Source: Lachnospiraceae bacterium | GTDB taxonomy: Bacteria; Bacillota; Clostridia; Lachnospirales; Lachnospiraceae | Length of the DNA stretch: 59,339 bases | NCBI GenBank assembly: GCA_017511045.1 | Contig: JAFWLM010000036.1 | Coordinates: 1 to 59,339 of the forward strand | Direction of reading: 5' to 3' | In this document: positions 25,722 to 34,200 of the stretch, one piece after another | Numbering within the stretch: position 1 is the first letter of the stretch | How the letters are laid out: every line of letters starts with the position of its first letter | Notes under the pieces: generated by a model | Told to the model about the DNA's origin: nothing | The model's database searches: none | Seen by the model: only the letters and a program-made list of their open reading frames with translations | Program-made: the position numbers and the translations under genes

Positions 25722-26657
25722 ATGACAAAACTGAAAACGGTTCAAACCTCAAAAGACGGAACGCAGAAATTTCTTTTAGAACTGAACGACGGCAATCTGA
25801 TTGAGACAGTTCTGATGAAACACCCTTATGGAAACAGCGTCTGTATAACAAGTCAGGCAGGCTGCAACATGGGCTGCGCTTTTTGTGCGTCCGGCATTAC
25901 AAAAAAGGTCCGTGACCTGACAGCGGAAGAGATGTTCAATCAACTGCTGATAGCAGATGAAGCGATGCCGCATGTAAGCCATATCGTCATTATGGGAACC
26001 GGAGAGCCCTTCGATAATTATGATGAGGTGGTTCGTTTCTGTGATCTGGTGAGCGACGAAAGAAAACTATCCGCCGCGATCCGCAAAGCAGATACTTTAA
26101 AAAATGTACCTTTTTCGGCAGTTGCTCCCCGTCATATCACAGTCAGCACTTGCGGAATCGTGCCAAAGATCCACGAATTTGCTCAAACGGAAAAACGATT
26201 CAATCTCGCGATCTCATTGCACGCGCCAAACAACGAACTGAGAAACCGTCTCATGCCGGTCAATAAAAAATATCCGCTGGAGGAATTAATTCCTGCTGCA
26301 GCGGAATATTGTAAAATGACAAAACGCCGGATCACATTTGAATATCTTTTGCTTGACGGCATTAACGACAGTGAAAAGCATGCATGTGAACTGGCGGATT
26401 TATTAAGCAGTATGAATACAGATGCTTCAGGCGAGAAGCTTTTGAAAGGGTCAGACTATTTCTATGTAAACCTGATCCCATATAACGCCGTCAGCGAATT
26501 CGGCTTCAGGGGAGCTTCGAAAGAACAGGCACTGCTCTTTTATGATGTGCTGATGAAGAACGGGATCAAAGCAACACTCAGGAAAGAACGCGGTGCGGAT
26601 ATCACTGCTGCCTGCGGACAGCTCCGCCTTCAGCGAGAGGAAAGGTTTAACAGATAG
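25722..26657 (+). CDS. RlmN-family radical SAM methyltransferase, N-terminally short
   Basis: The 311-residue protein has the radical SAM motif CNMGCAFC, the conserved first Cys of RlmN/Cfr just before it (NSVCITSQAGC), MGTGEPFDNYD for SAM, and the second catalytic Cys in ADITAACGQLR. RlmN methylates C2 of A2503 in 23S rRNA and A37 of some tRNAs. Only about 40 residues precede the first catalytic Cys; E. coli RlmN has about 115, so the N-terminal accessory domain is missing. It may be a paralogue with a narrower substrate range. There is no clear Shine-Dalgarno sequence; a TAAAAT stands eight bases before the ATG. The end overlaps the convergent HAD gene by 28 bases. Confidence 0.75.
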   Translation: MTKLKTVQTSKDGTQKFLLELNDGNLIETVLMKHPYGNSVCITSQAGCNMGCAFCASGITKKVRDLTAEEMFNQLLIADEAMPHVSHIVIMGTGEPFDNYDEVVRFCDLVSDERKLSAAIRKADTLKNVPFSAVAPRHITVSTCGIVPKIHEFAQTEKRFNLAISLHAPNNELRNRLMPVNKKYPLEELIPAAAEYCKMTKRRITFEYLLLDGINDSEKHACELADLLSSMNTDASGEKLLKGSDYFYVNLIPYNAVSEFGFRGASKEQALLFYDVLMKNGIKATLRKERGADITAACGQLRLQREERFNR

Positions 26658-27292
26658 TCTGTCAGTTCCACTGCCGAATCCACTATTCTAAAAGGCTGTT
26701 CCGCCTTTACTTTCTCCGGATCTCCATATCCATAAGTCACAACCACACATTCGATCCCGTGCTCTCCTGCACCGCGGATATCGTGCTCCGTATCTCCGAT
26801 CATCAGGATCTCTTCTTTCCGTTCATAAAGATTCAAGCGCTTTAAAACTTCTTCGAGCACCTGCGTTTTCGTCAAACGCTTTCCATCCATTGTCGCGCCA
26901 ACGATTTCATCAAAGTATCCTGTGAGCTTAAAATGATCCAGGATCTGACGAACATAATGTTCCGGTTTGGAGGAGGCAACTGAAAGAATAAAGCCGTGCG
27001 CTTTCAGGTTTTGAAGCATCTCTTCCACACCCGGATACAGAGCATTTTCAAAGATGCCGGTCCTTCCGTAACGTTCCCGGTAAATCTCGACGGCCTCCAA
27101 AGCCTTTTCCTTTGGAAACCCATAATGTCTCATGAAAGAGTCAACAAGAGGAGGTCCGATGAACCTCCTCAGTTGTTCAGTATTATTTTCTTTGATGCCT
27201 AACTTGTCCAGTGCATACTGTACGGAACGGATGATCCCTTCTCCCGATTCCGTCAGAGTTCCATCCAGATCAAACAGTAAATACTTAATCAT
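26630..27292 (-). CDS. HAD-family phosphatase, phosphoglycolate-phosphatase-like
   Basis: The 220-residue protein has HAD motif I LFDLDGTLTESGEG, motif II SVASSKP, and motif IV MIGDTEHDIRGA, with a helical cap after motif I. It resembles phosphoglycolate phosphatase and 5'-nucleotidases of clostridia; the substrate is not determinable. Its start overlaps the stop of mscS by eight bases, so the two are cotranscribed. Confidence 0.82.
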   Translation of the reverse strand: MIKYLLFDLDGTLTESGEGIIRSVQYALDKLGIKENNTEQLRRFIGPPLVDSFMRHYGFPKEKALEAVEIYRERYGRTGIFENALYPGVEEMLQNLKAHGFILSVASSKPEHYVRQILDHFKLTGYFDEIVGATMDGKRLTKTQVLEEVLKRLNLYERKEEILMIGDTEHDIRGAGEHGIECVVVTYGYGDPEKVKAEQPFRIVDSAVELTDYLLNLSSR

Positions 27293-28094
27293 TCTTGATA
27301 TGAACGGTTACATTATCGTATGGAATAACGATCTGGTTTGCATCAAAGCTTGCTTTCACTTTATCCAGCAGATTGAAATATGCATCCCAGTAATCCTCAT
27401 TTTTGCACCATGCACGGAGAGTGACTCTCAGGCCATTGTCCTGACCAAAATCAGAAATACGTGCAAACGGTTCCGGATCCGCAAGAACTTTGTCTTCCTG
27501 TTTGCAGATATCAAGCAGAAGATCACGGACTTTCACCGGATCATTACCGCCAACTTTAAAGTCAAAGTCCACACGGCGCAGATCCTTCTCACTGTAGTTG
27601 ATGATCGTACCAGCAGAAAGAGCGCTGTTCGGAAGATAAACAGTCTTGTTGTCGAGAGTCTTGATCTTTGTATAGGTGATCTTAATATCCTCTACGATTC
27701 CCTCTTCCCCCTGTGCCACGATATAGTCATCGACTTTAAATGGACGGGTGATCAGGATCATGATTCCACCTGCAAGATTGCTTAAGGTTCCGTTGATTGC
27801 CATGCCTGCTGCAACGCCAACAGCTGCGATCAATGCAGAAATACTGGTGGTCTGGATTCCAAGGTAACCGATCAGGCAGATGACTACAAGGATCTTAAGA
27901 CCGATCTTTCCTGCGTAGATCAAAGTCTTCGTCAGGGTCTTATCGAGTTTTTCTTTCGCCTCCAGTTTCTTCGTGAGTCTCTTTGCGACTAAATTGATGA
28001 TGGCAAACGCGATGATCAGAATTACAATAGCAATGATGATCCTGACACCTGTCGTTGTCGCCCAATTTACAATGGTATCTAAGAATGCCTGCAT
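27285..28094 (-). CDS. mscS: Small-conductance mechanosensitive channel
   Basis: The start at 28094 has AGGAGGAAAAAGAT upstream; it gives 269 residues. Three hydrophobic segments are followed by the pore helix TSISALIAAVGVAAGMAING, rich in Gly and Ala as in MscS, and a beta domain with RPFKVDDYIVAQGEEGIVEDI. The channel opens on membrane tension and releases solutes in osmotic down-shock. Confidence 0.88.
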   Translation of the reverse strand: MQAFLDTIVNWATTTGVRIIIAIVILIIAFAIINLVAKRLTKKLEAKEKLDKTLTKTLIYAGKIGLKILVVICLIGYLGIQTTSISALIAAVGVAAGMAINGTLSNLAGGIMILITRPFKVDDYIVAQGEEGIVEDIKITYTKIKTLDNKTVYLPNSALSAGTIINYSEKDLRRVDFDFKVGGNDPVKVRDLLLDICKQEDKVLADPEPFARISDFGQDNGLRVTLRAWCKNEDYWDAYFNLLDKVKASFDANQIVIPYDNVTVHIKND

Positions 28095-28177
28095 ATCTTT
28101 TTCCTCCTGTACCATATTTTGGCTGTAACAGCCTTATACATTTTAAGCTGTTTTTATTATAGCAGATTATCAAAGAA

Positions 28178-28206
28178 TTGAAATCAAAATACAGCTTTGT
28201 TAGAAT
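28178..28206 (+). promoter_or_regulatory. Promoter of the potassium channel gene, near-leaderless
   Basis: TTGAAA (28178-28183) and TAGAAT (28201-28206) are 17 bases apart. The ATG at 28216 follows nine bases later, leaving a leader of only about two to four bases. Confidence 0.65.
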
Positions 28207-28215
28207 AGGCATATC

Positions 28216-29163
28216 ATGAAGAGCAAACGGGAACGAATTTTTGAGATCATACAGATAGGAAACCGCGGTGACGCCATCAGCCGATTCTTCGACTATTTTA
28301 TCGTTGCCGTGATTTTTATTAACATTGCTGTTCTTTTCATGGAGACTTTCGATGTCTTTAAACCGTATATGACAGTCCTTGAAGTTGTCGAGGCTGTCAC
28401 AATCGGCATTTTTATTGTCGAATACATTCTTCGTCTCTGGACAGCCGACTTCCTTTATCCTCAGTATGGCAGGCTCAAAGCAGCAGGGCGTTTCGTGATC
28501 TCCTTTGACGGAATCGTGGATCTTCTTACGATCCTCCCCTTCTTCTTCCTTTCCGGTTTTGTCGGTTTCAGGATCTTAAGGGTCGTTCGTATCTTCCGTT
28601 TATTCCGTGTCAACGCAACTTATGATTCCTTTAACGTAATAGCAAATGTTTTCAAGAAGAAAAAGAATCAGATCTTTTCCTCTGTTTTTATTATCCTTAT
28701 GCTGATGCTCGTCTCCTCTCTTTGCCTCTATAGTGCGGAACACGAAGCACAGCCGGAACTCTTTAAAAACGCTTTTTCCGGAATCTGGTGGAGTCTTTCC
28801 ACGATCTTCACAGTGGGATACGGGGATATCTATGCGGTAACTACCCTGGGTCAGATCATGACCGTCATCATCACTTTCTTAGGGGTCGGTGCTGTTGCTA
28901 TTCCAACCGGTATCATCTCCGCAGGTTTCGTCGAAGAATATGCAGAAATAGCCCGGGCAAGCCACAGCAATCCGAATGCGCGCCATACGCTATGCGAATA
29001 CATTAATGAGGAAAGTCCTTTTATTGGTATGACAGTAAAAGAGATGGAAAGAAAGAACAGCTGTGATATCATGGCGATCCAGCGAGAGGGTGAGATCATC
29101 GTCCCCAGAGATCAGACAAAATTACGCGCCGGCGATACTCTGATCAGCCAGCGCTATCAATAA
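28216..29163 (+). CDS. Voltage-gated-type potassium channel with RCK-C-like tail
   Basis: The 315-residue protein has six membrane segments, an S4-like arginine helix (RILRVVRIFRLFRV), and the K+ selectivity filter FTVGYGD between the last two. The C-terminal ~60 residues (IGMTVKEMERKNSCDIMAIQ ... LRAGDTLI) look like a TrkA-C ligand-binding domain. It probably mediates regulated K+ flux. It is divergent from mscS, another osmotic-response gene. Confidence 0.88.
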   Translation: MKSKRERIFEIIQIGNRGDAISRFFDYFIVAVIFINIAVLFMETFDVFKPYMTVLEVVEAVTIGIFIVEYILRLWTADFLYPQYGRLKAAGRFVISFDGIVDLLTILPFFFLSGFVGFRILRVVRIFRLFRVNATYDSFNVIANVFKKKKNQIFSSVFIILMLMLVSSLCLYSAEHEAQPELFKNAFSGIWWSLSTIFTVGYGDIYAVTTLGQIMTVIITFLGVGAVAIPTGIISAGFVEEYAEIARASHSNPNARHTLCEYINEESPFIGMTVKEMERKNSCDIMAIQREGEIIVPRDQTKLRAGDTLISQRYQ

Positions 29164-29186
29164 TTCTATAATAAGATTCAGATCAA

Positions 29187-30653
29187 TTATTTTATCAAAA
29201 CCCCTAAGGTCTTCTTCATCTCATTGAGGTCAAGAGGTTTTGCGATATGTCCGTTCATGCCAGCCTCTTCTGCACGTTTTCTGTCTTCCTCAAATGCATT
29301 TGCCGTAACAGCGATGATCAAAACATTTGCCTTCTCCGAATCGCTCAGATTCCGTATCGCGCGTGAGGCTTCATAACCATCCATGACCGGCATTTGGATA
29401 TCCATCAATACCGCATCATAATAACCGGATGCCTCCCGCTCAATATGCTCTACTGCCTCTTTTCCATTGGCTGCGCATTCGACGGAAAAGCCCATGCAGG
29501 TCAGCTGGATCACGGCGATCTCGCGGTTGATCTCCATATCCTCCACCAGTAAAATCCGCTTTCCGCAAAAATCAGGCTCTGAAGATAATTCCGGGGTCTC
29601 AGGGCATTTCTGGTCTTTCTGCCTGTCACAGAGAGGAAGGTTGAGACGGACAATGAATTCCGACCCCTCATTCAGGGCAGACTTCACTTTGATCTCACCA
29701 TTCATTGCTTCTACGATATTCTTTGTGATAGCCATTCCGAGACCTGTGCCCTGAATTCCGCTGACAGTCGAAGTCCGCTCCCGCTCAAAGGCATCAAAAA
29801 CCCTGGCTGCAAATTCTTCGGACATTCCGATGCCTGTATCTTTTACTGAGATCTGATACGTTCCCTGTCCATCTTCCGATGATTCCTGCAGGAATACGAC
29901 AGAAACATCTCCGCCTTCCGGTGTGAATTTGAATGCATTACTGACAAGATTATAAAGGACCCGGTTCAGTTTGATCTTATCACAGATCACTCCGGCATCC
30001 GAGATCTGCTCGGCCGAAACTGTATAGCGGATGCCTTTTTCTCTCATCTGATCCTCAAAAAGATCTTTAAGATCTGCCGCAATCAGTTTTAGATTGCAGG
30101 AATTATCATTCAAGGTCATCTTTCCGTTCTCGATCCGGCTCATTTCCAGGACATCGTTGATCAGCTCCAGCAGCTGTTGCCCGGAGGATCCGATTTTTGA
30201 GAGGTATTCTTTCATCTCGTCCGGTGAGGTCTCTTCTTTTTGTGCGATATCGGAATATCCGATGATCGCATTCAAAGGAGTACGGATATCATGAGACATA
30301 TTGGAAAGAAACGCAGACTTTGCAGCGTTTGCCTGTTCCGCTGTTTGCAGGGCAACTTTCAGATCGTCACTTTCCTTGATCCGGATCGCAAGGCGTTTCA
30401 TAAATAAGAGGATCACAAGAACAAAAAAGCTTCCTCCGAAAAGGATGCCGCCTGTGACAAGATCCGGTTTCCCAAAGATCGCTACCAGAAGATATCCGAT
30501 CAGAAACAGGATCAGAAGAATGATCGGAACATTCAGGAAATACAACTCCTTTTTCCATCCCCATTCTCTTTTGATCTGCCGCTCAAAGAGGATATACAAT
30601 ATGATATTCAGCAGCATGACTGCACTGCCCAGATAAATCAGAAGATATACCAT
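29187..30653 (-). CDS. Hybrid sensor histidine kinase/response regulator
   Basis: The 488-residue protein has about three N-terminal membrane segments and no sizable external sensor. It continues with a HisKA domain (phospho-His in SHDIRTPLNAIIGYSD, about residue 122), an HATPase domain (NLVSNAFKFTPEGG, DTGIGM, GTGLGMAI), and a C-terminal receiver (ILLVEDMEINREIAV, phospho-Asp in LMDIQMPVMDG). No DNA-binding output or partner regulator is adjacent, so the target is unknown. Confidence 0.88.
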   Translation of the reverse strand: MVYLLIYLGSAVMLLNIILYILFERQIKREWGWKKELYFLNVPIILLILFLIGYLLVAIFGKPDLVTGGILFGGSFFVLVILLFMKRLAIRIKESDDLKVALQTAEQANAAKSAFLSNMSHDIRTPLNAIIGYSDIAQKEETSPDEMKEYLSKIGSSGQQLLELINDVLEMSRIENGKMTLNDNSCNLKLIAADLKDLFEDQMREKGIRYTVSAEQISDAGVICDKIKLNRVLYNLVSNAFKFTPEGGDVSVVFLQESSEDGQGTYQISVKDTGIGMSEEFAARVFDAFERERTSTVSGIQGTGLGMAITKNIVEAMNGEIKVKSALNEGSEFIVRLNLPLCDRQKDQKCPETPELSSEPDFCGKRILLVEDMEINREIAVIQLTCMGFSVECAANGKEAVEHIEREASGYYDAVLMDIQMPVMDGYEASRAIRNLSDSEKANVLIIAVTANAFEEDRKRAEEAGMNGHIAKPLDLNEMKKTLGVLIK

Positions 30654-30752
30654 ATTACTCCCATCCGTTTTATCCAGCTTTTGAATTGATTCTTTTTGTA
30701 ATTATAAGCCTATTATCAGACAAAAGAAAATACTTTTATTAACTCTGCCGCA

Positions 30753-30787
30753 CAAAAAAGAGCTGCTGCATTTCCAGATGCAGCAGC
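30753..30787 (-). terminator. Terminator of the WOR-like operon
   Basis: A perfect 10-bp stem, GCTGCTGCAT with ATGCAGCAGC, is followed in minus reading by TCTTTTTTG, just after the stop of the last subunit gene. Confidence 0.88.
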
Positions 30788-30810
30788 CCTTTACATGCAT
30801 TGATAATACT

Positions 30811-31563
30811 CTATTCAGCCGGGATCTCTCCATAGGTATGGCGGAATGCTTTCGCGAGCTCTTTCTTTCTGCAAGGTCCGCAAAGCGTATCCGGCTCATG
30901 ACCTGCCTTCTGCGCTGCACAGGCCAGTTCCTCTTCGGTTCCGATCACGCTACCACAGGATGTACAATGCACCAGATGAAACGTTTTTCCCCAGATCGTT
31001 CTTGTTTCGTCTGTTTCTTCGATCGCGATTGCGCCGGTCGGACATACATAAGCGCAGCTTCCGCAGCCGACACAGACACTGCTCGGCTCATGATACGGGG
31101 TCGCGATCTCTTTTGTGATGCCACGGTTAATTGTTGAGATTGCCCCTACAGAAAGCTCCGTACAGGCTTTCACACAAAGTCCGCACAGGATACACTTGCT
31201 GTTGTCAACCTTTACAAACCGGTCAATTTCCGGTGCCCCGTACATCTTGCAAAACGCCTTGATTTCCTCGCTTTCCGGAGCGCGTTTTTGAAGCAGTGTC
31301 AGGATCATGCCTCTTTGTTTCCGGATTTTTTCACTATTCGTAAACACAACACATTCTTTAGATACCGGATAGACACAGGATACAACCACTTTCGGACCGC
31401 TTCCCTCATTGACTTCCACAATACATAACCTGCAGGATCCCTGTCCCGGGAACCCATCATGATGACAAAGGGTCGGAATAATGATCCCGTTGCGTCTGGC
31501 AATTTGTAAAATGTATTCGCCTTTTTCACACTGACAGGATTTTCCATCAATCGTAATATTCAT
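30811..31563 (-). CDS. NuoG/HydA-type iron-sulfur subunit of a tungsten oxidoreductase complex
   Basis: The start at 31563 shares bases with the upstream stop (TAATG) and has GGAGGGATGCG before it. The 250-residue protein has an N-terminal [2Fe-2S] domain (CHHDGFPGQGSCRLCIVEV), then NuoG-like Cys motifs (CILCGLCVKAC and CVGCGSCAYVC for [4Fe-4S] clusters), and a C-terminal CxxC pair (HCTSC, CGPC) that may bind zinc or a further cluster. There is no catalytic molybdopterin or H-cluster domain, so it is an electron-transfer subunit. It is the last gene of the AOR2 operon. Confidence 0.85.
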   Translation of the reverse strand: MNITIDGKSCQCEKGEYILQIARRNGIIIPTLCHHDGFPGQGSCRLCIVEVNEGSGPKVVVSCVYPVSKECVVFTNSEKIRKQRGMILTLLQKRAPESEEIKAFCKMYGAPEIDRFVKVDNSKCILCGLCVKACTELSVGAISTINRGITKEIATPYHEPSSVCVGCGSCAYVCPTGAIAIEETDETRTIWGKTFHLVHCTSCGSVIGTEEELACAAQKAGHEPDTLCGPCRKKELAKAFRHTYGEIPAE

Positions 31564-33356
31564 TACGCATCCCTCCCTTCTGTCATGACTGCACCAAACC
31601 TGCAAGCCTCGCGGCAGCTTCCACAGCTGATGCAAATCGTCTTATCAATATGATGCGGGGTTTTCAGTTCTCCGCTGATCGCACCGGCAGGGCATGCCTT
31701 CGCACATGCCGTACAGCCTTTACACTTCTCCGGATCGATCGCAAAGGAGGTCAGTTTCGTGCAGACACCGGCCGGGCAGCGATGCTCCAAGATATGCGCT
31801 TCATATTCATTCCTAAAATATTTCAACGTCGTAAGTACCGGATTCGGAGCTGATTTTCCGAGTGCACACAAAGACGCATCCTGCATCATTTCGCCCAATT
31901 CTTCCAAAAGATCCAGATCTTCAATCTTTCCCTTTCCCTCGCAGATATCGGTCAGGATCGCAAGCATCTGTTTTAATCCTTCACGGCACGGGGTACACTT
32001 TCCACAGCTTTCCCCGCACAGGAACTGAACATAATATCTTGCAACTTCTACCATGCAGCTCCTGTCGTCCATGACGATCATACCGCCGGATCCCATCATT
32101 GCCCCATACTCTTTCAGTGTATCGAAATCCACCGGAAGATCCAGCATGCTGTCCGGGATACATCCGCCGGACGGCCCTCCGGTCTGGACCGCTTTAAACG
32201 GCCGGTCATTCTGGATACCACCTCCGATATCAAAGATCAGGTGCCGTAAGGTCGCACCCATCGGAACCTCGACAAGTCCCGTCCTTTTGACTTTTCCTAC
32301 AAGAGCAAATACCTTTGTTCCCTTGGATTTTTCTGTTCCGACAGATGCGTAATTCGCGCCTCCGTGAAGGATGATATACGGAACATTCGCCAGTGTCTCA
32401 ACATTGTTGAGAACGGTCGGCTTTTCCCAGAGTCCTTTCTGTACGGAACGGATATATTTCGCACGCGGCTCTCCGACACGACCCTCGACAGAAGCCATAA
32501 GTGCCGTTGACTCGCCGCAGACAAAAGCTCCGCCGCCGCGAACGACCTGAAGCTTTAATTTTTTCCCGGATCCTAAGATATCATCGCCTAAGATCCCGGC
32601 CGCTTCCGCTGCCCGGATCGCTTCTTTGATGTTATTGACCGCAAGGCTGTACTCATCGCGGATATAGAGGAATCCCTCTTCCGCTCCGATCGCCAGTGCA
32701 CAGATCGCCATTCCTTCCAGTACACTGTGGGGATCCCCCTCCAGAATGGAACGATCCATAAATGCGCCCGGATCCCCTTCGTCTCCGTTACACGCAACAT
32801 ATTTCGGCGTAACATCATAGCACGCAGCGCTTTCCCACTTTCTTCCGGTTGGGAATCCTGCGCCGCCACGTCCACGGAGTCCGGAGAGATTGATCTCAGC
32901 AATGATCTCCTCCGGCGTCATGGCAAGCGCTTTTTTCAAAGCCTCATATCCGCCGGAAGCTTTATAGTCTTCGACACTGCAGGGAGCGATCTTTCCGATA
33001 TTTCGAAGTGCTATTTTCTTTTGCGGTGCGTAAAACGGGTTTTCAGACTGGCTCGTTACCCGCTGCCCCTGGTCATTCTTATACAGGAGTTTTTCCACCG
33101 GCTCACCATTTAGGATCGTCTTCTCAATGATCTCTTCGACATTTTCCGGTTTTACATGGTAATATGCGATCTCCTCCGGCATGATCGTGACCAACGGCCC
33201 GTTCTCACAGAAGCCGTTACAGCCTGTCCGCTTCACTTCACATTCCACCTGCGCATCGGCTTTCAGCTCTTTCAGTTTCTTTTCAAATTCTTCTGCTACC
33301 AGACGGCTTCCGTTCGCAAGGCAGCCGGTTCCGCAGCAGACACGGATCGTTTTCAT
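31563..33356 (-). CDS. NuoF-type NADH/FMN subunit
   Basis: The 597-residue protein has an N-terminal thioredoxin-like [2Fe-2S] domain (CCGTGCLANGS, CNGFCENGP), then the FMN/NADH module (SGLRGRGGAGFPTGRKWE, CNGDEGDPGAFMDRS), the N3-type cluster (CGESCGKCTPCREG), and a C-terminal 2[4Fe-4S] ferredoxin (CKGCTACAKACPAGA, CISCGSCREAC). This domain order is that of HydB/NfnB-like and BfuB-like flavin subunits in bifurcating complexes. It should couple NAD(H) to the ferredoxin-like chain from AOR2. It overlaps the NuoE-like gene by four bases (ATGA). Confidence 0.88.
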   Translation of the reverse strand: MKTIRVCCGTGCLANGSRLVAEEFEKKLKELKADAQVECEVKRTGCNGFCENGPLVTIMPEEIAYYHVKPENVEEIIEKTILNGEPVEKLLYKNDQGQRVTSQSENPFYAPQKKIALRNIGKIAPCSVEDYKASGGYEALKKALAMTPEEIIAEINLSGLRGRGGAGFPTGRKWESAACYDVTPKYVACNGDEGDPGAFMDRSILEGDPHSVLEGMAICALAIGAEEGFLYIRDEYSLAVNNIKEAIRAAEAAGILGDDILGSGKKLKLQVVRGGGAFVCGESTALMASVEGRVGEPRAKYIRSVQKGLWEKPTVLNNVETLANVPYIILHGGANYASVGTEKSKGTKVFALVGKVKRTGLVEVPMGATLRHLIFDIGGGIQNDRPFKAVQTGGPSGGCIPDSMLDLPVDFDTLKEYGAMMGSGGMIVMDDRSCMVEVARYYVQFLCGESCGKCTPCREGLKQMLAILTDICEGKGKIEDLDLLEELGEMMQDASLCALGKSAPNPVLTTLKYFRNEYEAHILEHRCPAGVCTKLTSFAIDPEKCKGCTACAKACPAGAISGELKTPHHIDKTICISCGSCREACRFGAVMTEGRDA

Positions 33357-33829
33357 GCGCTCTCACCCTCCTCTCTGTAAGAGTTCAGGATTGAAGCAAG
33401 TCTCTCCATCGTCACCTTTCCATAATACACATCATCAACAACCATAACCGGCGCAAGCGCACATGACCCCAGACAGTTGACAAGTTCCAAAGAGAATTCT
33501 CCATCTTCCGTTGTCTCTCCGTCTTCGATCCCGAGAATCCGTTTCACTCCGTCTCTTAAGTTTGAAGCGCCACGGATATGACAAGCGGTTCCGTCGCACA
33601 GTTTAATGATATGTTTGCCCTTCGGCTTCAGACTCAGCGCCTTGTAAAAAGTCGCCATAGAATAAAGGGAAGAAAGCGGGCAGCCCAGATACTCCGCAAG
33701 TTCTTCCATTCCTTCTTTCGGTATATAGTTATACTGTTTCTGCATATCCTGCATGATCGCAAGACAGTATCTTTGCTCGCGCGGATAACTCTGCAGGATC
33801 TCAGTTATTTTTTCTTTTTCTGTCTGCAA
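33353..33829 (-). CDS. NuoE-type [2Fe-2S] subunit
   Basis: A TTG at 33829 is taken as start because it fits NuoE alignments (QTEKEKITEILQSYPREQRY) and has AAGGGGTG about 13 bases upstream; longer versions would run into the MoaD-like gene. The 158-residue protein has the NuoE [2Fe-2S] Cys: CDGTACHIRGA and CLGSCALAPV. It mediates electron transfer next to the FMN subunit. It lies 19 bases after the MoaD-like stop. Confidence 0.85.
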   Translation of the reverse strand: MQTEKEKITEILQSYPREQRYCLAIMQDMQKQYNYIPKEGMEELAEYLGCPLSSLYSMATFYKALSLKPKGKHIIKLCDGTACHIRGASNLRDGVKRILGIEDGETTEDGEFSLELVNCLGSCALAPVMVVDDVYYGKVTMERLASILNSYREEGESA

Positions 33830-33848
33830 AACAGAACACCCCTTTCTT

Positions 33849-34130
33849 TCACCCTCCGGCCACGACCGGAAATAAAAGGACCGTATCGTTGTCTGAGAGC
33901 TTTGTATCCAGGTTATCAAGAAATTCCGCTCTGCGCCCGTTCACAAGAACAATGATCTCGTCTCCGAACTGTGTTCCGTCCGGAGAAAAATACAGCTTTC
34001 TGAATTTCTCCCCGTAAGCATCACTCAGTTCCTTGCCAAGTGTCCGCAAGTCATCACAAGCAGGCCGCTCGATCTCCTTGCAGCCCGCATAATCTTTATC
34101 CCGGATATAAGCAAAAAACTTGACTTTCAT
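33849..34130 (-). CDS. MoaD/ThiS-family sulfur carrier 2
   Basis: From the ATG at 34130 (GGAGGGAGATACTG upstream) the protein has 93 residues and ends in LLFPVVAGG, the diglycine tail needed for thiocarboxylation. It lies between the AOR2 gene and the NuoE-like gene. Each of the two AOR operons thus has its own carrier; the two share fold but little sequence. It likely supports tungstopterin assembly for AOR2. Confidence 0.85.
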   Translation of the reverse strand: MKVKFFAYIRDKDYAGCKEIERPACDDLRTLGKELSDAYGEKFRKLYFSPDGTQFGDEIIVLVNGRRAEFLDNLDTKLSDNDTVLLFPVVAGG

Positions 34131-34200
34131 AACAGTATCTCCCTCCATATTCATAAGCCGGAAACAGCCAAGAACTGTCTCCGGCTCATTTTTGAATATA

